Positions 16,486 to 26,125 are shown, counted from the first letter of the stretch. The stretch is DNA of 50,454 bases from JBBQYA01 sp038209155 (GCA_038209155.1 JBBQYA010000009.1:1-50454), one strand, 5' to 3'. The notes: generated by a model not told the origin, from the letters alone. Numbers and translations: made by a program.

Positions 16486-19278
16486 TTAGTCAAATTTTGC
16501 AGCTTCTTTGATGTCTTTTTTCACTTCTTCTGCTACCTTAATTTTTTCTTCTTTTTTTAGAATTTCAAATGCTTTGGTTACCAATAACGTTTGTTGTACT
16601 ATGTGTTGTTTAGAATATCCTGTTGCTGTACTACTGCTTTCTCTTCTTGATATTACTTGTATTGAGTCACTACGCAATAGCCGACATAAATATGGCCATG
16701 CTCCCATGTTTTCTGGTTCCTCTTGAATCCAATAGAAGTCAGATGCTTTTTTATACTTTTCCTTTATATCCTCATATTGAATTTTTGGGAAAGGATAAAT
16801 TTGCTCAATTCTAACAATTGCTACATCTGCTCGCTTCTCTTTTTGCTGGAATTCTAAAAGTTCGTAATAGATTTTTCCTGTACAAAATAATACTCTTTTC
16901 ACTTTAGAAGCAGTTACAAAAGTATCATCGATCAATTCTTTGAAACCTCCAGTGGTGAAATCTTTTATTTTACTTACACACAAAGGGTGTCTTAAAAGGC
17001 TTTTTGGTGTAAATATTATTAACGGTTTTCTAAATTGTCTTTTCAATTGTCTTCGCAAAACATGAAACATATTTGCTGGAGTGGTACAATTTACAATCTG
17101 AATATTATTGCCTGAACAAGCTTCTAAAAATCGCTCCATTCTGGCAGAAGAATGTTCCGGACCTTGGCCTTCATAACCATGTGGTAATAACATGACTAAA
17201 CCATTTGATCTTCTCCATTTAGTTTCTGCACTCGTAAGAAATTGATCAATAATAATTTGTGCTCCGTTTACGAAATCTCCAAATTGAGCTTCCCAAATTA
17301 ATAAGGCATTTGGAGAGGCCATTGCATATCCATATTCAAAACCCAAAACACCGTATTCTGAAAGATGGGAATTAAAAATATAAAAAGGAGCTTGCTCTTT
17401 ACTTAAAAATGAAAGGGGAGTATATTCTTCATCAGAATCTTCGATAGTAACCACGGCATGTCGATGAGAAAATGTACCTCTTTCTACATCTTGACCAGAA
17501 AATCGAACTGGATGTCCTTCTGTCAACAATGTGCCATAAGCCAATAATTCTCCCATTGCCCAGTCCAATTTTCCTTCTCCAGAAAGCATATTTTTCCGAT
17601 CTTCAAAAAGCTTTTCAATTTTTCTAAAAAACTTTTTATCTTTTGGTAATTCAACTGATTTTAATGCAATTTCTACAAATTCTTTCTCGGAAACAGAAGT
17701 GTCTGGCGATATTCTAAAATCTTCACCTGTCGCAAAACGCATATCTTTCCACGATCCTTCAAAAATTTTGGATACAGCTGTTATTGGTTCTGTTTTAGTT
17801 TCATCTAATCTTTCTTGAAGTAATTTTCTAAAATTCTTCTCCATTTCTTTTGCCAACTCAGCGTTAATACTACCTGATTGCAAAAGTTTTTCTACATAAA
17901 TCTCTCTTGGATTCTTATGCTGTTCTATTAATTTATAAAGTAAAGGCTGGGTAAATCTTGGCTCATCCGCTTCATTATGTCCATATTTTCTGTAGCATAA
18001 AATATCGATAAAAACATCATTCATAAATGTTTGTCGATATTCCATAGCGATTTTAATAGCAAATAATAAAGCTTCTACATCATCTCCATTTACATGAAAA
18101 ACAGGCGATAATGTAACTTTACCTATATCTGTACAATAGGTGCTCGATCGAGCATCTTTAAAATTGGTAGTGAAACCAATCTGATTATTTATGACTAAAT
18201 GTATGGTTCCACCTGTTTTGTATCCGTCCAATTTTGACATTTGCAAAACTTCGTATACAATTCCTTGTCCTGCAACAGATGCATCACCATGAATTAAAAT
18301 TGGAGATATTTTTTTCAAATCTCCATGATATTTTGAATCTATTTTAGCTCTTACCATTCCTTCTACTACAGGCGCAACGGCCTCTAAATGAGATGGGTTG
18401 GGAGACAAGCTTAAATGAACTTTCTTATTTTTATTGGTGATAATATCTGTAGAAAATCCTAAATGATATTTCACATCACCTCCAAATAAGTCATCTTCAT
18501 TGAATTTTCCTTCAAACTCTTCAAAAAGTTGTTTGTAGGTTTTATTCATAATGTTTGCAAGCACATTTAATCTACCGCGATGTGCCATTCCAATTACAAA
18601 TTCTTCTATACCTAATTCTGCACCTTGTTCTATAATTGCATCCAATGCTGGAATTAATGATTCTGCCCCTTCCAGTGAAAATCTTTTTTGCCCTAAAAAT
18701 TTTGTTCCTAAAAAATTCTCAAAAACTACCGCTTGATTTAACTTGTTGAGAATTTGTTTTTTCTCTTCCAAAGTGAAATTTGGAGTATTGCGAGTAGATT
18801 CCATTCGCTTTTCAAACCATTCTGTTTTCAATGGATTTCGAATATATTTATACTCAGTTCCAATTGATTCACAATAGGTTTGCTCCAACAAATTTCGAAT
18901 TTCTCTTAAACTAACAGGACCTAACCCTACTTCTATTCCAGATTGAAAAACAGTATCAAGGTCACTTTCTGATAAACCAAAAGTTTCTAATTCTTTCCCT
19001 GGAAAATATTTTCGGCGTTCGCGGACTGGGTTGGTTTTGGTAAATAAATGACCACGAATTCTATATCCATTGATCATATTCAAAACATTAATTTCTTTTA
19101 GAAAATGTTTTGGAGCTTCTGTAGTTACCGTTGATGCACTTTCGTTTCTAGCAAAATCAAAACCCTCGAAAAACTTTTGCCATCCATACTCTACTGTTTC
19201 AGGTTCATTTTTAAAACGCTGGTAAAGTTCTTCAATATATGGAGCATTTGCGGCATTTAGGTACGAATAATTATCCAT
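16486..19278 (-). CDS. sucA: 2-oxoglutarate dehydrogenase E1
   Basis: Thiamine-diphosphate-dependent E1 of the 2-oxoglutarate dehydrogenase complex, decarboxylating 2-oxoglutarate and loading the E2 lipoyl group. The 930 residues match the family. Landmarks in order: the N-terminal E2-docking segment (SYLNAANAPYIEELYQRFKN), IGMAHRGRLNVL, the active-site region SLSPNPSHLEAVAPVVEG, the ThDP/Mg motif GDASVAGQGIVYE and NNQIGFTT, and the C-terminal transketolase region with GQGPEHSSARMERFLE. It is co-directional with and 10 bp upstream of odhB. An E3 gene is not in the window. Confidence 0.96.
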   Translation of the reverse strand: MDNYSYLNAANAPYIEELYQRFKNEPETVEYGWQKFFEGFDFARNESASTVTTEAPKHFLKEINVLNMINGYRIRGHLFTKTNPVRERRKYFPGKELETFGLSESDLDTVFQSGIEVGLGPVSLREIRNLLEQTYCESIGTEYKYIRNPLKTEWFEKRMESTRNTPNFTLEEKKQILNKLNQAVVFENFLGTKFLGQKRFSLEGAESLIPALDAIIEQGAELGIEEFVIGMAHRGRLNVLANIMNKTYKQLFEEFEGKFNEDDLFGGDVKYHLGFSTDIITNKNKKVHLSLSPNPSHLEAVAPVVEGMVRAKIDSKYHGDLKKISPILIHGDASVAGQGIVYEVLQMSKLDGYKTGGTIHLVINNQIGFTTNFKDARSSTYCTDIGKVTLSPVFHVNGDDVEALLFAIKIAMEYRQTFMNDVFIDILCYRKYGHNEADEPRFTQPLLYKLIEQHKNPREIYVEKLLQSGSINAELAKEMEKNFRKLLQERLDETKTEPITAVSKIFEGSWKDMRFATGEDFRISPDTSVSEKEFVEIALKSVELPKDKKFFRKIEKLFEDRKNMLSGEGKLDWAMGELLAYGTLLTEGHPVRFSGQDVERGTFSHRHAVVTIEDSDEEYTPLSFLSKEQAPFYIFNSHLSEYGVLGFEYGYAMASPNALLIWEAQFGDFVNGAQIIIDQFLTSAETKWRRSNGLVMLLPHGYEGQGPEHSSARMERFLEACSGNNIQIVNCTTPANMFHVLRRQLKRQFRKPLIIFTPKSLLRHPLCVSKIKDFTTGGFKELIDDTFVTASKVKRVLFCTGKIYYELLEFQQKEKRADVAIVRIEQIYPFPKIQYEDIKEKYKKASDFYWIQEEPENMGAWPYLCRLLRSDSIQVISRRESSSTATGYSKQHIVQQTLLVTKAFEILKKEEKIKVAEEVKKDIKEAAKFD

Positions 19279-19374
19279 CTTTTGTTTTAAGTCCTTGGCA
19301 AAAATAGAATTTTTTAAAGGATTAAAGCAGAATTTAATTATTGTAAATAGAGACTAAAAATTGCATAATTTAAT

Positions 19375-20280
19375 TTAAACAGAAACTATTTCAAGATTGG
19401 TTTCTTTTTCTAGCATTTCTGTTAAATCTCCAACAGATTGAATGATCGTAAGCCCTTCTATTGGATTAATTTCATTTTGTAAAATTAAAGGCCCCGTAAG
19501 TAATAAAGGCCAATTAGGCAATTTATCTACTATTCTTTTTATCAAATTATTAACATCATTTTCTATTAAAACAGATGTTAAAACACTTAAAACAAAATGA
19601 GGATTATAGAAAGATGATACCTTATAAAGATCTTCGCAAGGTAAATTCTGCCCTAAATACAAAACTTGATGCCCTCTTGCTTTTATTAGATAATTGGCAA
19701 ATAAAAGCCCTAACTCATGTGTTTCTCCTTCTGGTAAAAAAAGTAAAAATCGTTTTCCAATTTCAGAATTTGGAGTCGGAAGTTTATCTATTGCACAAAT
19801 TAATTTTTGTTTTATTAAGTGAGTTACAAAATGTTCATGAGCCGAATTGATTTTGCTGGTTTGCCACATAACACCAATTTTTCTCATGAATGGAAAAATT
19901 ACTTCTAAAACAGTATTCTCAATACCTAATTTTTTTATGTTATAATTTAATATTTGATCAAATTGCTTTTCATTCAATGATAACATGGCAGCGCTCATAG
20001 AATTTACTTGAAAACAGCTTGTATTTAATAAATCTGAAATGGAAGCTACTTTTTCACCAAGTTCCGTTTCGGTCATTTTTGCGATCTCAGAAATCTTAAA
20101 ACCGTTCTCATTTAAAGTAGAAATATTTAAAAACGTACAAAGATCCTTATCGTCGTAAAACCTTATATTGGTTTCGGTACGCTTCGGAGTTACAAGGTCA
20201 TACCGTTGCTCCCATATTCTTATGGTATGGGATTTAATCCCTGTCAACGATTCGATATCGCCTATTGAAAACCTATTCAC
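19375..20280 (-). CDS. MerR-family B12-dependent photoreceptor regulator (CarH/LitR type)
   Basis: 301-residue repressor-like regulator. The N-terminal MerR winged helix (about 3-72) reads FSIGDIESLTGIKSHTIRIW and includes the RYDLVTPKRTETNIRFY wing. A four-helix bundle follows with the complete W-x9-EH motif (Trp139, Glu149, His150). The cobalamin-binding Rossmann domain has ExHxxG at 186-191 (ETHELG, with His188 as the likely cobalt ligand). In CarH and LitR these residues bind adenosylcobalamin, so the protein is expected to bind DNA in the dark and release it in light. It lies 58 bp downstream of the FeS photolyase gene on the same strand, consistent with autoregulated control of this photorepair operon. 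No crt genes are adjacent. Confidence 0.9.
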   Translation of the reverse strand: MNRFSIGDIESLTGIKSHTIRIWEQRYDLVTPKRTETNIRFYDDKDLCTFLNISTLNENGFKISEIAKMTETELGEKVASISDLLNTSCFQVNSMSAAMLSLNEKQFDQILNYNIKKLGIENTVLEVIFPFMRKIGVMWQTSKINSAHEHFVTHLIKQKLICAIDKLPTPNSEIGKRFLLFLPEGETHELGLLFANYLIKARGHQVLYLGQNLPCEDLYKVSSFYNPHFVLSVLTSVLIENDVNNLIKRIVDKLPNWPLLLTGPLILQNEINPIEGLTIIQSVGDLTEMLEKETNLEIVSV

Positions 20281-20338
20281 TTTTGTTTTATTTTATATAA
20301 TTTCAACAATATACTTTAATATATGTTTGTTTTCTAAT

Positions 20339-21874
20339 TTAAAGAATTTCTATGTTTTTTTTTATTGAATTTGCATGATCAAGCATTTCTTTAAGTTCAT
20401 TTTTATCCATTTTTTCTAATAAATTAAACATCATACTTACGCGCTGATTTAATCTAAGTTTCGACTCTCTATTTCTGTGATAAAAATCCCAATAAAGTGA
20501 ATTAAAAGGACAAGCTAATTCTCCAGTTTTTAGCTTTTTATCATAATGGCAATTTTTACAATAATCGCTCATTTTGTCGATGTAATTCGCTGAGGAAATA
20601 TACGGTTTTGTTCCGACAATTCCACCATCTGCAAATTGACTCATTCCACGCGTATTAGTAATTTCTACCCATTCTATTGCATCTATATAAACTCCAAGAT
20701 ACCACTCATCCACCTCATTTGGATTGATTTCTGTTAATAAACAAAAGTTTCCAATCACCATTAACCTCTGAATATGATGGGCATAAGCATTATCCAAAGA
20801 ATTGGAAATACAATGATGCAAGCAATTCATTTTAGTTTTTCCAGTCCAAAACCAATCAGGTAATTTTGCTTGATGATTAAAATAATTCAGATTAGCAAAT
20901 TCTGGCATTTTGGCCCAATAAATACCTCTCATGTATTCCCGCCAACCAATCACCTGACGCACAAATCCTTCTACTTGAGCAATAGTAATGGTAGGTAAAT
21001 TATTCTCCCAAGCAGATGTTACAGCGCTTATTACTTCTTTTGGATGAATCATTTTGGTGTTGAGCGCAAATGAAATTCTAGAATGAAAAAGAATAGAAAA
21101 TTTTTCTGTCATAGCATCTTCATACGTTCCAAAATGAGGAAGGAGTTTTTCACAAAAATGATTTAAAGCCATTAAACCTTGCGCTCTATTAATCGGATGA
21201 TTCACTTTTTCCTCCTCAATATTTCCGAAATAATTGACCTTCATTTTATCAATTCTTTTCTTTTGAGAGCTCAAATTATTGTTATAGATTAATTCATCTG
21301 GAACCGAAACTTTTCCGTCATATTTTTTTCTATTCTCCGCATCAAAATTCCATTTCCCACCAATAGGTTCTTCTCCATCCATTAATATTTTATGATCTTT
21401 TCTCATCTTTCGATAAAATGTTTCCATTAAAAAAGATTTTTTTTGGGCAAATAATTCTTGGACACTATTTCGAGAGTTTAAAAAATGTTCTGAATCTGAA
21501 TAATCGCTATCAATAGATAAAGTGTTGCAATATTTTTTTAATTGCTCATCTAAGCGATATTCATCTGGAAGTATATATTCAAATTTTTCAATTTCAAATT
21601 TTTTGATCAAAGAATTCAAATTGTCTTCTAATTTCTGATGATTTTCTTCATCATCTAATTTCATGTAATTAACACGATGTGAATTAGATTTTAAAAAATC
21701 AGAAAAACCTTCCATTGCGGCAAAATAACAGCATATTTTTTGAATATGATGAGTGACGTATTCTTGCTCTTGCATCATTTCCATCAACACATAAATTATA
21801 TTTTCATCTTTATTAGAAAACCAAGAATGATTTTGATTTAATTGATCGCCCAAAATGAGCCGTAGGGTTTTCAT
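20339..21874 (-). CDS. Iron-sulfur bacterial photolyase (FeS-BCP, PhrB-like)
   Basis: 511 residues of the deoxyribodipyrimidine photolyase-related family that repairs (6-4) photoproducts with FAD and a [4Fe-4S] cluster. The N-terminus (LRLILGDQLNQNHSWF) is characteristic. The four cluster cysteines are all present at Cys351, Cys439, Cys442 and Cys455, the last three in the exact C-x2-C-x12-C spacing known from Agrobacterium PhrB, with almost identical residue numbers. The FAD-binding helical region includes QVIGWREYMRGIYW and NTRGMSQFADGG. It is 51 bp downstream of the DASH cryptochrome gene and 58 bp upstream of the MerR photoreceptor gene. Confidence 0.93.
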   Translation of the reverse strand: MKTLRLILGDQLNQNHSWFSNKDENIIYVLMEMMQEQEYVTHHIQKICCYFAAMEGFSDFLKSNSHRVNYMKLDDEENHQKLEDNLNSLIKKFEIEKFEYILPDEYRLDEQLKKYCNTLSIDSDYSDSEHFLNSRNSVQELFAQKKSFLMETFYRKMRKDHKILMDGEEPIGGKWNFDAENRKKYDGKVSVPDELIYNNNLSSQKKRIDKMKVNYFGNIEEEKVNHPINRAQGLMALNHFCEKLLPHFGTYEDAMTEKFSILFHSRISFALNTKMIHPKEVISAVTSAWENNLPTITIAQVEGFVRQVIGWREYMRGIYWAKMPEFANLNYFNHQAKLPDWFWTGKTKMNCLHHCISNSLDNAYAHHIQRLMVIGNFCLLTEINPNEVDEWYLGVYIDAIEWVEITNTRGMSQFADGGIVGTKPYISSANYIDKMSDYCKNCHYDKKLKTGELACPFNSLYWDFYHRNRESKLRLNQRVSMMFNLLEKMDKNELKEMLDHANSIKKNIEIL

Positions 21875-21925
21875 AAAATCACAAAGAGTTGATTTGGAAA
21901 TTAATGATAAATAATGAAGTTAGAA

Positions 21926-23365
21926 TTAATAATATTTTTCGAATTTTTTAAATTCAACAATAGGGTTTGGATAATCTTTTCCCAAAATAACGTCAAATTT
22001 TTCTTCGTCTTTGTTTGTCATTAGGTGAGGTTGATGAATAAAATTGTTAGGTATAGATTTTAATTCTGGAATCCACAATCTTACATATTCTCCCTTGGCA
22101 TCATAATCATTTGCTTGTTTCAAAATATTGAAATATCGATCTTCCCTCGGGTCGTTTCCAACACCAGCTAGATAAGCCCAATTTCCCCAATTACTGGCTG
22201 GATTGTAATCAATGAGCATTTCTTCAAACCAAGCTGCACCTAATGTCCAATTTACTTTTAAATCTTTAACTAAAAAACTAGCAACATTTTGTCTGCCTCT
22301 ATTACTCATAAAACCAGTATGGAGCAACTCGCGCATATTTGCATCTATAAATGGAATACCTGTATTTCCAGTCTTCCACTTTTCTAAATTTTTACTTTCT
22401 CTTTCTTTATTCCATTCTGGAATTTGTCCTTTTAAGCCTCCTTGTCTGAAAAGTTTATTTCCATATTTTTTAAATACAAAGCGGAAATAATCTCTCCATA
22501 ATAGTTCAAAAAATAACCAATAAGTAGACTCATTTGATATTATTTCCGATTCGTACTGTTTTAACTCGTGGTATATTTTTCTAGGAGATATACAACCCAA
22601 AGAAAGCCAAGCAGAAAATTTGGAAGAATAATCGGATCCGATTAATTGGTTGCGCGTTTTCTTATAATTATCAACTGCTCTAGAATGCGATAAATAATGT
22701 TTTAAGCGATCTAAACCCGCCGTTTCCCCACCTTCGTATGTTAAAACTGCTCTAGTATCAGGGGTGATTTCTTCGAATCCTAGCATTTGTAATGTTGGAA
22801 TTTCTCCCCATTCTGCAAATTTAGGAACATTAATTTTTGTAGGTGTTTCAAAACATTTTCTAACGAAAGAATCCTTTTCAACTTTCTTTCTGAAAGATGT
22901 AAACATGTCTGGAAGATCTTTAATCGGAAAAGGAAGATCTTCTTTGTTAAATAAAGTGTTTCCTAAATAAAGGTTTACTGGAATTTTTATTTTCCACAGT
23001 TTTTGTTCTAATAAATCTCCCAAATTTACTTCCTCAGAAGCAACTTCTTTGTAAGCATAAACAGAATTTACTTGAAATTGACTTGCCAATTCTGTAATAA
23101 TATCTTCAGTAATTCCAGTTCTAACAATAAGGTCTCCACCTATAATTTTTAAAGATTTTCTTAAATCAGCGATACTTTCTAAAATAAATTTTGTTCTAAA
23201 AACTCCTGTCTTTTTTGATTGATATTTAGTAGAATCAAATAAGCGAGTATCTATACAAAAAACAGGAATAACTTCATCAGCCTTTTTTATGGCTTCAAAA
23301 AGTGGTTGATGATCATGTATTCTAAGATCATTTCTAAACCATACTAAAATCCTTTTATCATTCAT
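21926..23365 (-). CDS. DASH-family cryptochrome
   Basis: 479 residues of the cryptochrome/photolyase family, DASH subgroup. These flavoproteins repair CPDs in single-stranded DNA and may act as photoreceptors. The N-terminal photolyase fold begins ILVWFRNDLRIHDHQPLFEA. The FAD-binding C-terminal half contains RGRQNVASFLVKDL, WGNWAYLAGVGNDPREDRYF and NILKQANDYDAKGEYVRLW, all typical of DASH proteins and distinct from the class I gene at 35952. It is 36 bp downstream of the DUF2256 gene and lies in the same strand group as the FeS photolyase and MerR genes. Confidence 0.94.
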   Translation of the reverse strand: MNDKRILVWFRNDLRIHDHQPLFEAIKKADEVIPVFCIDTRLFDSTKYQSKKTGVFRTKFILESIADLRKSLKIIGGDLIVRTGITEDIITELASQFQVNSVYAYKEVASEEVNLGDLLEQKLWKIKIPVNLYLGNTLFNKEDLPFPIKDLPDMFTSFRKKVEKDSFVRKCFETPTKINVPKFAEWGEIPTLQMLGFEEITPDTRAVLTYEGGETAGLDRLKHYLSHSRAVDNYKKTRNQLIGSDYSSKFSAWLSLGCISPRKIYHELKQYESEIISNESTYWLFFELLWRDYFRFVFKKYGNKLFRQGGLKGQIPEWNKERESKNLEKWKTGNTGIPFIDANMRELLHTGFMSNRGRQNVASFLVKDLKVNWTLGAAWFEEMLIDYNPASNWGNWAYLAGVGNDPREDRYFNILKQANDYDAKGEYVRLWIPELKSIPNNFIHQPHLMTNKDEEKFDVILGKDYPNPIVEFKKFEKYY

Positions 23366-23401
23366 TTAATACAAATCAACAAAAATATTTGAAAACTTTT
23401 A

Positions 23402-23536
23402 TTAGGATCTGCGACAACGCTCACTACAATATTTTACTTCGTCCCAAACTTTTTCCCATTTTTTTCTCCAAGAAAATGGTTTGTGACAAACCAAACAAAT
23501 CTTAGATGGTAAATTTTGCTTCTTAACATTTCGCAC
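23402..23536 (-). CDS. DUF2256 small zinc-finger-like protein
   Basis: A 44-residue gene translated by hand on the minus strand: GTG start at 23536, TAA at 23402-23404. It contains LPSKICLVCHKPFSWRKKW, then EKVWDEVKYCSERCRR, a CxxC...CxxxC pattern with the invariant WRKKWEKVWDEVKYCS core of DUF2256. The GTG is chosen because no in-frame ATG exists just upstream and the product has the family's usual length. DUF2256 genes are repeatedly found beside cryptochrome/photolyase genes; here it is 36 bp upstream of the DASH gene. The four cysteines suggest zinc binding; its biochemical role is unknown to me. Confidence 0.88.
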   Translation of the reverse strand: MRNVKKQNLPSKICLVCHKPFSWRKKWEKVWDEVKYCSERCRRS

Positions 23537-23543
23537 AAAAAGT

Positions 23544-23557
23544 AAACATCGATGTTT
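23544..23557. promoter_or_regulatory. Palindrome directly upstream of the DUF2256-cry-phr-merR group
   Basis: AAACATC-GATGTTT is a perfect 14-bp palindrome 7 bp before the DUF2256 start codon. On the minus strand the preceding bases repeat AAAACAT 12 bp further upstream. It is well placed for an operator of the MerR photoreceptor encoded at the end of the same group, but no direct evidence links them. Confidence 0.45.
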
Positions 23558-23570
23558 TGATGAATGTTTT

Positions 23571-23616
23571 AAAAAACCCTAATCAGATAAAAAATCTAAC
23601 AATTAAATAGGTTTTT
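23571..23616 (-). terminator. Candidate terminator of the beta-helix protein gene
   Basis: On the minus strand AAAACCTA pairs with TAGGGTTTT (one bulged base) around a loop that includes a smaller AGAT/ATCT hairpin, and a T-run follows. It overlaps the end of the beta-helix gene and separates it from the DUF2256 group. Confidence 0.5.
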
Positions 23617-26125
23617 ATTCAAATATTAATTTCTCGTTCAATAGAGTCGTTTCAAATTGAATGGAGATTATATATATTCCTGACTTTAGATTATTTCTTT
23701 CAATTTGGTAGGTATTACCAGAAATATTTTCTTTTGAAAAAACTAATTTTCCAGAAATATCAAATAGTTTTATTGAAAAAAATTGAGTTTCTAAATTCTC
23801 AATAATTATAGAAATTTCTTCATTTGCAGGATTTGGGAATAAAATTAACTTTTCTTTTCTCAATGTATTTATAGGATTTGAAGTTTTTTGATTCTCAATT
23901 GGTGGGTTATCAAATGCATTTTTAGAGGCCAAAACTGTAACTAAAACATCATTGAAAGATTTTGCACCAGAATTATCAGTCACTGTTAACCGGAAATTAT
24001 AAATGCCAGAATTTAAATTAGATAATTGAAGAGTTTGAGAATTAAGATTACTAAATGTTCCTCCACTTCCACTAAGTTTTTTCCAAAGATAATTGGTAAT
24101 GGTTCCATCAGGATCTGATGCTGTTCCAATTAAAGTCGTAGATCTAACAGGTAAAACAAGAATTTGATCTACACCTGCATTCACCGTTGGACTTATATTA
24201 AAACTAGAATTAATGACATTAACATTTACTTCATCAAAACTTATTAGACCTAGATTATCTGTTGCGCTCAATCTAAAAATGTAGCTTCCAGCCAATAAAT
24301 TAGTTATTGATAAAATTGCAGAATTTTGATTTAATAAAGTTGCATTTCCTCCACTTTGTTTAGTCCAATTATAAGAAGATATACTTCCATCGTTGTCAAT
24401 TGCCGAACCATTTAAAATAATGGAGTTTATTGGCAAAACTATAGTTTTATCTAAACCTGCATTAACGATTGGAGTTTGGTTAATTGCATTAATCACAGAA
24501 ACTGAAACCTCATCAAATGCAGTACCGCCTTGATTGTCTGTAACCGTTAATTTAAATAAATATATACCAACATTTAGGTTTGAAAGTTGTAATGTTGAAG
24601 TGTTAATATTTGTTAAAGAAGCTGTACCACCCGATTCTTTTGTCCATAAATAATTTGAAATAATACCATCAGAATCTGAAGCATTTCCAATTAATTGTAT
24701 AGAATTTATCGGCAAATTTAAAATTTTATCGATTCCAACATTTACCATTGGAAGGATATTTTGTTGAACACTTGTTTGATATTCGAATGCTCCAATATCG
24801 TAAGCACTGCCCGATGGTCTGGCATTTCCATCTTTATCTTTAATGATGCCTAAATTACTAACATTGGTTCCAGTATTTACAGCTGGTGAACTATTCAATA
24901 TTGTGTAATTACCTGTTGAGGCATTTACAAAATTTACGTTTGAAATTAAATTGGAATAATAATTATTGCTTTCTGCAACACTAACATTAGCTTGCTTTCT
25001 AGTGAAAACTCCACTACCGGGATTAATAATAATATTATTTTTAACTTGATTGTTAGGTGTTAATTCTGTGTTTAATCTTATTCCATCTATACCTGCATTA
25101 ATAATAGTGTTGTTGATAAATTTATATCCACCACCATTGTTGGCAATCCCTGGTAATTCATCTACAAATATTCCCATGTCTCCTGCATTTACTATTACAT
25201 TATTGTAAACTAAATTACTTCCTGATCCTCCATTTATATTTATTCCATTACCCGGTCCGTTTTGAACAAGATTATTATAAATGGGTCCATTTGTCAATCC
25301 TCCAATCATAATACCGCTATTTTGATAAGCTGCAAATGGATTTACTCCGTAATTTATTATTTCATTATTGTACATTTCAAAACCAGAAGTCACACAGCTT
25401 ACTTGAATTCCATCCGCATCAGAATTAATAACTTTATTATTATATATTTTGCAGCCGACAATATTATGAGGGTACAAAACCGTTCCTTTACATCCAGAAT
25501 TATTGCTGTATCCGTTAGGAAATGAGAATCCAACATACATTCCTTCTGCACCTGCATTATGAATATAATTATCGTGAAAACTTAAATCATACATTGTGAA
25601 ATTACCTCTATTAGTAGACAAGTCACATTTTGGGTCTGATTTAGCTTCAATTGCACAAAAACCTGTATGATGAACTTCTAAATGATCAATTTCAAAGTTT
25701 GTAGACTTTAACCATAATTTAACCCCTACAGATCCATTTAAATCTTGTGTTGTCACATTTATACCATATTTATCAGAACTTCCAGTTCCAGATATTTTAA
25801 AATATTTGGAATTCTCCACCCAAATTCCATAACCATAACTTGCAGAAATATTAACGACTCCACCGCAATTTTTAATAATAATAGGATTGGCAGCAGTTCC
25901 TGTTAAATTTCTTATTTTTAATTGTTTTCTAGTTCCTGCTGTTAAACAGATTACTTTTCCTGGCAGTATGGAATTATTAGCTCCGTCTATTAAAGTTTGA
26001 CTTATGGGAATTGTTATATCGCAATTACAGGATTGAGAAAATGTTTTTTGATTAATAAATGAGAGTGTGAAAATGAAAAACAAAGCTAAAGCATGTGATG
26101 TATTGAAAAATTTCTTTTTTAACAT
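23615..26125 (-). CDS. Secreted right-handed beta-helix protein with PKD-like repeats and T9SS tail
   Basis: 836 residues. Signal peptide about 1-30 (ending KTFSQ). Residues about 35-440 form parallel beta-helix rungs rich in Asn and Gly (for example NNTIINAGIDGIRLN), as in polysaccharide lyases and alginate epimerases. Three homologous PKD-like modules follow at about 455-545, 547-640 and 643-732, each containing GSAxDxDGxI-S-YxWTK and ending in VSV or VTV. The C-terminal 75 residues (LFPNPANEEISIIIE, then LKSGIYIISI) are a T9SS type A sorting domain. It is expected on the cell surface or secreted, perhaps binding or cutting polysaccharide; no specific catalytic triad was identified. It interrupts the light-related gene set. 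Confidence 0.88.
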   Translation of the reverse strand: MLKKKFFNTSHALALFFIFTLSFINQKTFSQSCNCDITIPISQTLIDGANNSILPGKVICLTAGTRKQLKIRNLTGTAANPIIIKNCGGVVNISASYGYGIWVENSKYFKISGTGSSDKYGINVTTQDLNGSVGVKLWLKSTNFEIDHLEVHHTGFCAIEAKSDPKCDLSTNRGNFTMYDLSFHDNYIHNAGAEGMYVGFSFPNGYSNNSGCKGTVLYPHNIVGCKIYNNKVINSDADGIQVSCVTSGFEMYNNEIINYGVNPFAAYQNSGIMIGGLTNGPIYNNLVQNGPGNGININGGSGSNLVYNNVIVNAGDMGIFVDELPGIANNGGGYKFINNTIINAGIDGIRLNTELTPNNQVKNNIIINPGSGVFTRKQANVSVAESNNYYSNLISNVNFVNASTGNYTILNSSPAVNTGTNVSNLGIIKDKDGNARPSGSAYDIGAFEYQTSVQQNILPMVNVGIDKILNLPINSIQLIGNASDSDGIISNYLWTKESGGTASLTNINTSTLQLSNLNVGIYLFKLTVTDNQGGTAFDEVSVSVINAINQTPIVNAGLDKTIVLPINSIILNGSAIDNDGSISSYNWTKQSGGNATLLNQNSAILSITNLLAGSYIFRLSATDNLGLISFDEVNVNVINSSFNISPTVNAGVDQILVLPVRSTTLIGTASDPDGTITNYLWKKLSGSGGTFSNLNSQTLQLSNLNSGIYNFRLTVTDNSGAKSFNDVLVTVLASKNAFDNPPIENQKTSNPINTLRKEKLILFPNPANEEISIIIENLETQFFSIKLFDISGKLVFSKENISGNTYQIERNNLKSGIYIISIQFETTLLNEKLIFE

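Noticed and set aside
16476..16493. TTG start six codons before the odhB ATG
   Set aside because: It overlaps the sucA stop and adds residues not found at the start of lipoyl domains.
24100..24760. Repeats within the beta-helix protein gene as DNA repeats
   Set aside because: They are protein-level PKD-like module repeats, not conserved at the DNA level.
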